Source of the DNA: Bacillota bacterium
GTDB taxonomy: Bacteria > Bacillota > Clostridia > Clostridiales > Clostridiaceae
Assembly (NCBI GenBank): GCA_023445445.1
Contig: JAEXLD010000096.1
Span: forward strand, 1 to 64,000
Reading direction: 5' to 3'
DNA: 64,000 bases
The notes beneath the pieces are model-generated. The model was given only the letters and a program-made list of their open reading frames with translations, ran no database searches and was not told the DNA's origin. The position numbers and the translations under genes are program-made. Shown here piece after piece: positions 36,401 to 43,595 of the stretch; position 1 is the first letter of the stretch; each line of letters opens with the position of its first letter.

Positions 36401-38842
36401 CCAAAAGAAATAATAAATACCATAAAAGAATACAGTATTACCCATATTAACTTTACATCAAGTATGTTTAATCTGTTTTTATCAGAGTTAGATAATATTG
36501 ATGATATACAATGTTTAAAGTATATTTTAACAGCTGGAGAAGCACTAAAGTTTAATGATAGTATAAAAGTACAAAAAATATTAGACAGAAATATTAAAGT
36601 TGAAAATTTATATGGACCTACCGAAGCAACTGTATATTCAACTTATTACTCAATAAAAAATGTTAAAGATAAAATTGTTATAGGAAAACCAATAAGTAAT
36701 ACCAAGGCATATATACTCAATACTTTAAATGAATTATGTCCAATAAATGTACCAGGTGAATTGTGTTTAAGTGGAGTTGGACTTGCTAGAGGATACTTAA
36801 ATAGAAAACAATTAACCAATGATAAGTTTATTGATAATCCCTATGAAGTAGGAAGTAAATTATATAAAACAGGTGATTTAGCTAGATGGCTTCCAAATGG
36901 AGATATAGAATACTTGGGAAGATTAGATAATCAAGTTAAAATACGAGGATTTAGAATAGAAATCAACGAAATAGAGAATAATCTATTAAGTTTAGAAGGA
37001 ATTAAAAATGTTGCAGTAATAGATAAGGAAAATAATTATACAAAATATCTAGTAGCCTATTATGTGTCAGATAAATGTTACAAATTAAATAAAATAAAGA
37101 ATGAATTAAAAAAAGTATTACCTGAGTATATGATTCCTTCTTATTTTATACCATTAGATGAAATGCCACTATCTTCAAGTGGAAAAGTTAATGAAAATTT
37201 ATTACCAGAAATAACTGATATCAGCAATATAAGAGAAACCTATGAAGCAGCAATCAATGAATTAGAGGCTAAAATACAGGATGTTTGTGAAGAAATATTA
37301 GGAATTAAAAAAATTGGAGTTAATGAAAATTTATTTGATATAGGAATGGATTCACTTTCTGCTGTAAAATTATGTCAAATTTTGAGTTTAAAGGGAATTA
37401 ATATAGCTATTAAGGATATATTTTATTATCAAACAATAAGAAATATGTATAATAATTGTATTGCTAGAGAAAGTATTGAAAAAGTTAGTTCTTGTATAGA
37501 AGAGGAAAGTAATGAAGATTTAGATATCAAAGATATAGAAGTAGATTTATTAAAACAAATTAGTAAATTTAATAATGACATTTTACAGACAGGCGTAGTT
37601 AAGGAATATAATATATCTGCTATACAAGATGTAACAATAAAATTAAACAATACATTAAGTGGAGATGTTATAAACTTAAATCAGTATATTGATATTAACT
37701 TACTAAGAAAAAGTATAATTAGTGTAATTAATAGCCAAGGAGTATTTAGAAGTACTATTATTAAATTAGATAATGAAATTAAAATACAGGAATATGGAAA
37801 AGTGGATGAGCTTAGTATACCCTATGTCAACTTAGAAAAAAAAGATAAAGAATTTAAGGATAACTTTAAAGACAATATCCTTAGCAAGTTTTATATGGAA
37901 AATTTATCTATAAATGAAAAAACTTACAACAGATTACTCTATTCAGTAGTAATTATAAAGTTGTCTGATGAAAAATATAAAATTTATATACCCTGCAACC
38001 ATTTAATTTTCGATGGAATGAGTAGTGAAATACTTAAAGCCAATATATTAAGAGCATATTCTAACAATGGACACCTAAAAGAAGATAATATGTTAGAATA
38101 CTCTGATTATGTTAAACAATTAATGAAGGGGCCAATGAATGTAACTGAAGAAGAAATAATAGAAAAATTTAACCTTAATAATTTTAAAGATGCCTATAAA
38201 GAGTATTTTTATAAACTTAATAGCAGTGAACTAAAAAAATCTGAAATAAATATAAAGTTATCGAAAGAGGTTAAAAACTATATAATAAATAATCATTGGG
38301 AAGCATCATTAAATATCTTTGTAAAAATATTACAAAAAAGTTTTGAAATTGAAAATGTACCATTGGTGTTACTTAATCAAGGAAGAAGTTATGTAGGCAA
38401 TAATTATTATAATACAATTGGTGAATTTATTGATATATTACCATTAACTATAAAAAGGAATGGGGATATGTCCTATGAAGATGTAAAGGAATTATTAAAT
38501 TTCGCCAAAGAGAAAAATATTAATTTTGTAACACTATTGTCTCAAAGAAAGTTAAAGTCAAAATTAAATAGGGTTGATAATATATTTAATGAAATATATG
38601 AAAACTACTTAGATGTTCCAATATTTAATTATATAGAATTTTATGATTTAATTTTGGAAGATGAAGAAATAATTGACAAAAGCAATATTTTTAATACAAA
38701 TAAAATGTTCAACAATATTAGTATAAAAATTAAGGAGGATAGACTAGTTATTAATTTATTCTGTGATCCAAACAAAGTAGATGAAATAAAAGAGGAAATA
38801 TCAAATCATATTTATAGTCTAGTAAGTGTTTTTATAGAATAG
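30491..38842 (+). CDS. NRPS, (partial C)-A-PCP-E-C-A-PCP-terminal C
   Basis: 2783 residues. It opens with only the C-terminal lobe of a condensation domain (30530-31240, no HHxxxDG), although the previous protein already ends in a complete C. Next: A 31260-32730 (pocket D-G-F-F-L-G-V-V-Y-K, the known isoleucine code), PCP (Ser793 in GGDS), epimerisation domain 33020-34290 (HHLVIDGVSWR, EGHGRDE, IGWFTSQYP), DCL-type C 34380-35680 (TPLQEGILYH, HHILMDG), A 35740-37200 (pocket D-V-T-N-L-A-L-V-Y-K, not assigned), PCP (Ser2288 in GMDS) and a terminal condensation-like domain 37600-38830 (NHLIFDG). D- or D-allo-Ile is predicted, joined to an unknown residue. There is no thioesterase domain, so the last domain probably releases the product. 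GGAGGAG precedes the ATG. Confidence 0.93.
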   Translation: MKVYEESKREILKESKEYWQGIFLNEFENAIVEKTKGRYSKKNISMDIDSTLSKKILKLSKENDFMIYLILLTIYKLCVYKRFGSKNIAIGIPQYFKSKESVCNNKFLISQIDLYDNKTFKEILMEVKENILNIYKNQFYPLDNMYKMNNINEKVNFFCLMDNIHTGKQVKEISDLQHNLITLKITRYENTININFIGNEMVSESEIKIIKNMFKCALESCLTNSNVKFSEINFLNQNEMNRLLIELNNTKTNYPKHSTISKLFEEQVLKFPNKIAIEFNNEILTYKELNEKSNSVARELIKYGVKERDSVGIIVDKSIEMIIGIIAILKIGASYVPIDHKYNEERTKFIIRDANIKVILCEEKYSESIQYGIEVISLNDSIIYINDNSNLNKEFSSSNLAYLIYTSGTTGNPKGTLITQYSVIRVVRNTNYIEITSDDTILQLSSYVFDGSVFDIFGALLNGAKLVIPNREEVLDLLKLSLLIEEKINVLFMTTALFNALVDINISSLKNIRKILFGGERVSVIHARKALNILGKDKIIHVYGPTESTVYATYYPINEINDNDSTVPIGKALSNTKLYILDKDNRINPIGVPGELCIGGEGLALGYLNNQQLNQEKFITNPYCIEEKLYKTGDLVRMLESGDIEFIDRFDQQVKIRGFRVELAEIEKAISKINGIMENRVIAIEDGNSKALCSYYKSDIKYYVSDLKNELKKSLPDFMIPSYFVQLENIPLTMNGKINKELLPDPRKEIDSGVKYEAPRNEVEEILVKAWEEILNSNKIGINEDFFDLGGDSIKAIQLTSRIKESGYSFQIKNLYENSTIKKLSKFIIKDSSIISQDTIKGKLKLSPIQKWFFNKGFENEHHFNQSIMIIKEDGFNIEILNKAINKIVVHHDALRMIYLKNNKDVIQVNRDIEGIFYNLTVYDNLQEKEILEKCNEIQSSIDLKNGPLIKLGLFKSNVEDKLLIVIHHLVIDGVSWRILIEDLENIYRKLENEEEAILPYKTTSFKEWADRQVEYLEFVDCEKEVAFWNNMLDCNRVNLPKQKDKKIRAIKDLSIESFELNILDTNRLLKNSNKAYNTEINHILLSSLAFTISNWTKCENTLINLEGHGRDEIFEKMDLSRTIGWFTSQYPLVLNVSNNIIDTLINTKDMLKRIPNKGVGYGIIKHLSDLDINRSIEPEISFNYLGQIGNDTTNSIFRLSNSTYGNEVSENNVSLYLLDFEGRVENGRLNISVKYDPEEFEDKIIQKLLYNYKENLLYIINHCVEKTIPEITISDLTNEPITIVELEKYKKKINTIKKIYKLTPLQEGILYHTLTDREDSYNIIMSLDIEGFIDRDILEQAFNIIIERHDILRTVFDYSSFKENMQIVYKYRRAELEYLNISDDTINESEYIDELIKKYKKKVFNLNQDLLMRLILVKRKINKYTIILNTHHILMDGWCIGLILNELFKVYNVTKSGYDIKLNNPVQYSEFIKWLNTKNRKNAEEYWKNYLIDFNQVTKLPFEKSNTNNIVINKKVSLVLDEEKIHLINKISKQYKVTQNTIIQSIWAILLKKYNNCNDVVFGYVVSGRNHPVEGIEGIVGLFINTIPLRIKFTKDMSFKELLININNTTLDNSKYDYLGLNEIQNFSQVKRNLIDSIFAFENYPIDNEGLNKEVSKKGDIKILKSNMLDDTNYDFNIIVAKDKTINIDFKYNEEVYSTEDVMKIKEHFENIVNEIVANHDVKVNDINILGNDEKLKLLSEFNNTAKEYNINKTVDKLFEEQVQRTPESIAVIDENRKYTYMELNERVNSLAAGLRKNNIQAGDVIAIKMERSINMIIGILAILKAGAGYLPVDPKCPKERLDYILEDSMAKILLTNDNINDFDINVLNMKNINSNTEINKNMGKYCNCHDLAYIIYTSGSTGKPKGVEITHKSVVNILTALQTMYPIDSTGRYIQKTNFTFDVSVTELFGWFMGGGTLVLLKNGYEKDPKEIINTIKEYSITHINFTSSMFNLFLSELDNIDDIQCLKYILTAGEALKFNDSIKVQKILDRNIKVENLYGPTEATVYSTYYSIKNVKDKIVIGKPISNTKAYILNTLNELCPINVPGELCLSGVGLARGYLNRKQLTNDKFIDNPYEVGSKLYKTGDLARWLPNGDIEYLGRLDNQVKIRGFRIEINEIENNLLSLEGIKNVAVIDKENNYTKYLVAYYVSDKCYKLNKIKNELKKVLPEYMIPSYFIPLDEMPLSSSGKVNENLLPEITDISNIRETYEAAINELEAKIQDVCEEILGIKKIGVNENLFDIGMDSLSAVKLCQILSLKGINIAIKDIFYYQTIRNMYNNCIARESIEKVSSCIEEESNEDLDIKDIEVDLLKQISKFNNDILQTGVVKEYNISAIQDVTIKLNNTLSGDVINLNQYIDINLLRKSIISVINSQGVFRSTIIKLDNEIKIQEYGKVDELSIPYVNLEKKDKEFKDNFKDNILSKFYMENLSINEKTYNRLLYSVVIIKLSDEKYKIYIPCNHLIFDGMSSEILKANILRAYSNNGHLKEDNMLEYSDYVKQLMKGPMNVTEEEIIEKFNLNNFKDAYKEYFYKLNSSELKKSEINIKLSKEVKNYIINNHWEASLNIFVKILQKSFEIENVPLVLLNQGRSYVGNNYYNTIGEFIDILPLTIKRNGDMSYEDVKELLNFAKEKNINFVTLLSQRKLKSKLNRVDNIFNEIYENYLDVPIFNYIEFYDLILEDEEIIDKSNIFNTNKMFNNISIKIKEDRLVINLFCDPNKVDEIKEEISNHIYSLVSVFIE

Positions 38843-38941
38843 GTAAGGATGATAAAAGAAAATGAGTGAGATATTTCTAGAAAACTAGTTTTAATTAAAT
38901 ATGCAGTGCTGTTAAATTAAGTTTATAGAGGAGATAGATAA

Positions 38942-39649
38942 ATGGAAAAAGTTTTGATAGAAGTAAAAGATTTAACTAAAGAATATAAAATAGGTGATGT
39001 ATTAATAAAAGCAGTAAATGGAGTAGACTTTTCAATCAGTGAAGGTGAGTTTGTAGTGATTTTAGGGGCAAGTGGTGCTGGAAAAAGTACTATCTTAAAT
39101 ATTTTAGGAGGGATGGATAATGCATCATCTGGAGAAGTTAAAGTTGATGATATTGATATTACAAAGTTAAATGAAAAGAAACTAACAGGTTATCGTGCAG
39201 AGAAAGTTGGATTTGTGTTTCAATTCTATAATTTAATTCAAAACTTAACAGCCTTGGAAAATGTTGAATTCGCTTCTGATGTGTGCAAAAATCACTTAGA
39301 TGCAAAAGATATAATAGAAAAAGTTGGGCTTGGAGACAGGCTCAACAATTTCCCATCACAATTATCAGGGGGAGAGCAACAAAGAGTAGCAATAGCAAGA
39401 GCTATTGCTAAAAATCCATTGCTATTACTTTGTGATGAACCAACAGGGGCGCTAGACTATGTAACAGGTAAGCAAGTATTAAAATTACTTCAGGATATAA
39501 ATACACAAACTAAAAAGTGTATTGTGTTAATAACACATAATTCAGCAATTGCTCCTATTGCAGATAAGGTAATTAAAGTTAAGAGTGGTATTGTAGAAAG
39601 CATAACTATTAATGAAGATAAAAAGTCTATAGAGGAGATTGAATGGTAA
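38942..39649 (+). CDS. ABC transporter ATP-binding protein (MacB/LolD type)
   Basis: 235 residues. The Walker A loop is GASGAGKS, the signature LSGGEQQRVAIARAI and the Walker B LLLCDEPTGALD; the GALD ending is usual for the MacB/LolD/FtsE class. It works with the FtsX-type permease encoded immediately downstream, overlapping by seven bases. As the first gene after the NRPS, in the same direction and with no terminator in the 99-base gap, it is likely the exporter or self-protection system for the product. That link is inferred from position. Confidence 0.9.
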   Translation: MEKVLIEVKDLTKEYKIGDVLIKAVNGVDFSISEGEFVVILGASGAGKSTILNILGGMDNASSGEVKVDDIDITKLNEKKLTGYRAEKVGFVFQFYNLIQNLTALENVEFASDVCKNHLDAKDIIEKVGLGDRLNNFPSQLSGGEQQRVAIARAIAKNPLLLLCDEPTGALDYVTGKQVLKLLQDINTQTKKCIVLITHNSAIAPIADKVIKVKSGIVESITINEDKKSIEEIEW

Positions 39650-41991
39650 TGAAAAAATTACTTTTAAAATCAATAAGAGATATTAAAAACTCTAAGGGAC
39701 AATTTATGGCAATTATAATTGTTATTGCAATTGGAGCATTGATATCTACAGGATTATCCAATATATCTAAGAGTTTAAGTTCTTACTCAGATAAATATAA
39801 TAAGGAATATAATAGCGCTGATTTATATTCCTACTATAGAAATATATCAATAGATGATATTTCTATATTTAATAAAATAGATGGAATAAAAAGAATAGAA
39901 GGACGTTTCACATTTGATGCATCACAAGTAAAAGATAATACAACATCAGATTTAAAAATACATTCAATCCCAAGTCATAACCAAATAAATAAGATAGTTA
40001 TTATTGACGGTGAAAAGCCAATTAGCAAGGACGAAATACTAGTAGACTCACATTATGCTAAAGAAAATAATTATAAAATCGGAGATAAGTTTATAGTTAA
40101 AATAAATGATAAAGATTTTGAATTTAAAATAAGTGGTCTTTGTGAAAATGTTGAACATGCATTTGCTGTTAAGGATAACTCAACAATATATCCTAATCAT
40201 AAATTATACGGGTTTGCATATATCTCTGATAATAAGATAACTGACATTATTGGTGAGCACTACTACAATGAGTTAATTATAGATATTGAAGATAATTACG
40301 ATGTAGAGAAAATAGCTGATCAAATAGAAGAAAAATCTAGCAATCTACCGTATATATATCAATTAATAAAAGGAAGAACTATTAGTAATTCCAAAATAGA
40401 TGCAATGGTAGCAAGTAATAAAGGAACAGCTATGATTTTACCAATGGTTTTCTTCATAGTTGCATCTGTAATTATATTTACCACTATGTCAAGAATTGTA
40501 AATTCACAAAGAAGTCAAATTGGTATTATGAAAGCTTTAGGTATTAAAAATAGAAATATAGTATTACATTATATAGGATATTCAAGTGTTCTTTCTATTA
40601 TAGGATGCTTGACTGGGGCTATCTTAGGTACAATTATATTTAGGGGAATAATACTAGATACAATTGAAAAATATTACTCATTTCCAGATTTTAATGCAAA
40701 AATAGATGTTATGACAATATTTATTAACTTAATTTCAGCTAGTATTTTAGGCGCTATAGCTTCATATTTGTCTGGAAGAAAAATACTTGGAGAATGTGCA
40801 GCTCAGGCAATGAGGCCAAAACCACCTAAGAACTCAAAAAAAATATTTATTGAGAGGTTTACAACAGTTTGGAATAAAATTTCTTTTGGAAATAAAATAA
40901 TACTAAGAAATATATTTTTGACAAAGCAAAGAACTTTGGGGACTGCAATAGGAATAGTTGTTTGTATTTTACTTTTAATTGTTGGTTTTGGATATAGAAT
41001 TTCTGTGAATGATATGAGAATGCAAATTGATAAGACTTATCAATATGACTTAAGAGTAGATTATAATAGTTCAATAGATTTTACTACTAATAAGCTACCA
41101 AGTGGAATTAAAGAAAAGTATGAAATTAATGAAATACCAGTAGAGTTTATTAAAGATAATGATAAAAAGGATACACTCTTAGTTGTTTCAGAAAAAGATA
41201 ATACACTTATTGTTAATTATGATAATAAAGAAAATGAAGTTGCCTTGGATGATACAGGAGTAATAATATCTAAGTCATATGCGGATAAATATAATTTAGA
41301 TATTGGGGATTCCGTAAAATTAAAATTTTTATTACCTAACTTAAGTGATAAAGAAGTAGAAGTTAAGATTACAGGAATATCGGTACAGTATTTAGGTCAA
41401 TCAATTTATTGTACTCAAACATATCTAGAAAGCTTTGACATTGAATTTAATCCAAGTACTCTACTATTAAAATTTGAAGATGATAAATATAAAGATTATG
41501 GATACGATTTTCTTAATGATGATAATTCAGTATATAAAGTTAGCTCAAAAGATGATTTAATTAAAATATTTGATGATAATGTAACTGATAACTATCCACT
41601 TATGATTATATTTGTAATAAGTGCCATTGTATTCTCATATTCATCAATCTATATTATTTCTTCAATCAATATTTTTGACAGAACACATGAATTGGCTACG
41701 TTAAAAGTATTAGGATATCAAAAGGGTAAAATAAATAACCTAATATTTCTTGAAAATATAATTATAACTATGTTCTCAATAATAATTACATTACCGATAT
41801 GTAATTATTTTTATAAGGGTTTTGCAAGAACACTATCTGCAGCTAGTTCTTATACACCAGAAAAATTAAATCTACAAGCAGTAATTATAGCTATAGTAAT
41901 AACTCTTTTAGTTACTATAATATCAAACATATTGCTAAGAGGAAAAGTAAACAAGATTCATATGATAGAATCATTAAAAGGTGTTGAATAG
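39643..41991 (+). CDS. FtsX-family ABC transporter permease
   Basis: 782 residues. The layout is an N-terminal membrane anchor (about 15-35), a large extracytoplasmic domain, a first FtsX helical block (about 265-380, with GIMKALGIKNRNI), a further anchor near 425-445 after a second loop, another extracytoplasmic domain, and a second FtsX block (about 645-770, ATLKVLGYQKGKI). Such duplicated FtsX permeases pair with MacB-type ATPases and often export peptides or confer peptide resistance. The start at 39643 overlaps the ATPase stop; an ATG two codons on is also possible. A terminator follows at 42032. Confidence 0.88.
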   Translation: MVMKKLLLKSIRDIKNSKGQFMAIIIVIAIGALISTGLSNISKSLSSYSDKYNKEYNSADLYSYYRNISIDDISIFNKIDGIKRIEGRFTFDASQVKDNTTSDLKIHSIPSHNQINKIVIIDGEKPISKDEILVDSHYAKENNYKIGDKFIVKINDKDFEFKISGLCENVEHAFAVKDNSTIYPNHKLYGFAYISDNKITDIIGEHYYNELIIDIEDNYDVEKIADQIEEKSSNLPYIYQLIKGRTISNSKIDAMVASNKGTAMILPMVFFIVASVIIFTTMSRIVNSQRSQIGIMKALGIKNRNIVLHYIGYSSVLSIIGCLTGAILGTIIFRGIILDTIEKYYSFPDFNAKIDVMTIFINLISASILGAIASYLSGRKILGECAAQAMRPKPPKNSKKIFIERFTTVWNKISFGNKIILRNIFLTKQRTLGTAIGIVVCILLLIVGFGYRISVNDMRMQIDKTYQYDLRVDYNSSIDFTTNKLPSGIKEKYEINEIPVEFIKDNDKKDTLLVVSEKDNTLIVNYDNKENEVALDDTGVIISKSYADKYNLDIGDSVKLKFLLPNLSDKEVEVKITGISVQYLGQSIYCTQTYLESFDIEFNPSTLLLKFEDDKYKDYGYDFLNDDNSVYKVSSKDDLIKIFDDNVTDNYPLMIIFVISAIVFSYSSIYIISSINIFDRTHELATLKVLGYQKGKINNLIFLENIIITMFSIIITLPICNYFYKGFARTLSAASSYTPEKLNLQAVIIAIVITLLVTIISNILLRGKVNKIHMIESLKGVE

Positions 41992-42031
41992 GAAAATCAT
42001 TATTAAAAGGTTCTTATTGCATTTGTTTTTG

Positions 42032-42052
42032 AGCCATCAATGATGGCTTTTT
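42032..42052 (+). terminator. Rho-independent terminator after the ABC permease
   Basis: The short stem AGCCAT/ATGGCT (42032-42037 and 42043-42048) is followed by TTTTT. It probably ends the main biosynthetic/export transcript before the nitrilase gene. Confidence 0.75.
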
Positions 42053-42089
42053 AAATTTGATAATTGAGATGCTTATAAGGAAGGGGGAA

Positions 42090-42869
42090 ATGAAACTGAG
42101 AGTAGCACTTTGTCAAATGGAGATAACTTGGGAAGATAAGATTAAGAATTACGAAAAAGCTAATAAGTATATAAAAGAAGCTGCCTTAGAGTCTGCTGAT
42201 ATAATATTTTTCCCAGAAATGAGTTTTACAGGTTTTTCTATGAATATCGAGAAAACTAAAGAGATAAATGGAGAAACCATTGAGTTCATTAAAAGAAAGT
42301 CAATAGAAAATAATATAAGCATTGGTTTTGGATGGGTTAAGGGTAATTCTGATAAGGCTGAAAATCACTACTCAATTATAAATTCTAAGGGAGACATGAT
42401 ATTAGATTATATAAAAATTCATCCTTTTAGTTATGCTGGTGAAGATAAGTATTTTATTTCAGGTAATGAAATAAATCATTGTGAAATAAATGGATTAGGC
42501 ATTAGCATATTTATTTGTTATGATTTGAGATTTCCAGAGATATTTCAATCAATATCCAACAAGGTATCACTTATTGTTATTCCTGCTAATTGGCCACAAG
42601 AGAGAAAGGAACATTGGATAACTTTGTTAAAAGCACGAGCTATAGAAAATCAAGTATATATATTAGGTATAAATTCAGTAGGTAAAAATAATGGGCTATG
42701 TTATTCTGGTGATAGTTGTATTTTTGATCCATTAGGTAATAAGTTAAAAGAATTATCAAATGAGGAGGGTATTATTTTTGAAGATATTTCAATAAATATA
42801 GATAAATTAAGAGCTGATTTTCCAGTAAAAGCTGATAGAAAAGTTAATCTATATAAAAAAATATTATAA
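42090..42869 (+). CDS. Carbon-nitrogen hydrolase (nitrilase superfamily, omega-amidase-like)
   Basis: 259 residues from the ATG at 42090 (site AAGGAAGGGGG); an upstream TTG-initiated extension is rejected. The catalytic triad is visible: Glu in FFPEMSFTGFSM, Lys in YIKIHPFSYAGE and Cys in IFICYDLRFPE. The PEM-TGFSM and CYDLRFP forms are closest to omega-amidase/YafV-type members, but beta-ureidopropionases and N-carbamoyl hydrolases share the fold. Only 82 bases separate it from panD with no terminator, so the two are probably co-transcribed. A role in beta-alanine supply, or in trimming the product, would fit; neither is shown by sequence. Confidence 0.85.
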   Translation: MKLRVALCQMEITWEDKIKNYEKANKYIKEAALESADIIFFPEMSFTGFSMNIEKTKEINGETIEFIKRKSIENNISIGFGWVKGNSDKAENHYSIINSKGDMILDYIKIHPFSYAGEDKYFISGNEINHCEINGLGISIFICYDLRFPEIFQSISNKVSLIVIPANWPQERKEHWITLLKARAIENQVYILGINSVGKNNGLCYSGDSCIFDPLGNKLKELSNEEGIIFEDISINIDKLRADFPVKADRKVNLYKKIL

Positions 42870-42951
42870 ATATAGATATTACCTAGTATTAATATATTTT
42901 TAAGAATAGCCATATAAATTCATATATTTATAAATGGGGGGGGATATTAAA

Positions 42952-43335
42952 GTGAGATTCACAATGTTAAAAGGGAAAATACACAGAGCGATGATTACAG
43001 AATCAGATTTAAATTATGTTGGTAGTATAACTATAGATGCTGAGTTAATGGAAGAAGCAGGAATATTTGAAAATGAGAAAGTACAAGTAGTGGATATTAA
43101 TAATGGTAATAGATTTGAGACCTATGTTATTACCGGAGAAAGAAAAAGTGGAATGATATGCGTAAACGGAGCAGCTTCAAGATGTGTTCAAAAAGGAGAT
43201 AAAATTATTATTATGGCTTATTGCGAAGTTGACAGTGTAGAGATAAAAGAGCATAAACCTAAAATTGTATTTGTTGATGAATATAATAATGTAATTGATA
43301 TAACTAATAAGGAGATACATGGAGAAATTAGATAG
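42952..43335 (+). CDS. panD: Aspartate 1-decarboxylase precursor
   Basis: About 127 residues, the usual PanD size. It contains MLKGKIHRAMITESDLNYVG and then SITID. The Gly-Ser bond in YVGSI is the self-cleavage site that generates the pyruvoyl cofactor, and VNGAASRCVQKGD is also characteristic. It makes beta-alanine from aspartate. I chose the GTG at 42952 directly behind a G-rich ribosome site; the frame opens earlier at 42934 but that start lies in the site itself. It lacks the usual panB and panC neighbours and sits beside the NRPS locus, where one A domain reads as beta-amino-acid specific. Confidence 0.93.
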   Translation: MRFTMLKGKIHRAMITESDLNYVGSITIDAELMEEAGIFENEKVQVVDINNGNRFETYVITGERKSGMICVNGAASRCVQKGDKIIIMAYCEVDSVEIKEHKPKIVFVDEYNNVIDITNKEIHGEIR

Positions 43336-43381
43336 TCTTATTTTATAGAGATTGAGGGCTAGATTATTAATAAGAGTTTGG

Positions 43382-43430
43382 AATGATGTAGGAAGATTTT
43401 ATAAAAGTAAATCTACTACATCATTTTTTT
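43382..43430 (+). terminator. Rho-independent terminator of the nitrilase-panD unit
   Basis: The outer arms AATGATGTA/TACATCATT are extended by an inner AGATTT/AAATCT stem across a small internal loop. A run of seven T follows (43424-43430). Confidence 0.75.
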
Positions 43431-43595
43431 ATATTTTTAAGTGGTAGTTTGGAATAGTACTTTTAGTATAATAATTGGAAGAATCTATCAATAATCATTC
43501 ACTATTTTTAACAATTAAATTTTCATTAAATGTAGCAAAAGCATATAAAGATAAATACATATATATTAATAGTAATATAATAGGAGAATAACCAT

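Noticed and set aside
37600..38830. Terminal domain as a heterocyclisation (Cy) domain
   Set aside because: Cy domains have DxxxxD in place of HHxxxDG; here the motif is NHLIFDG.
38881..38892. The palindrome AAAACTAGTTTT before the ABC ATPase gene
   Set aside because: It is too short and AT-rich to distinguish from chance in this background.
42090..42869. Nitrilase-family protein as a true nitrilase
   Set aside because: Its motifs (PEM-TGFSM, CYDLRFP) are closer to amidase branches; nitrile conversion cannot be supported.
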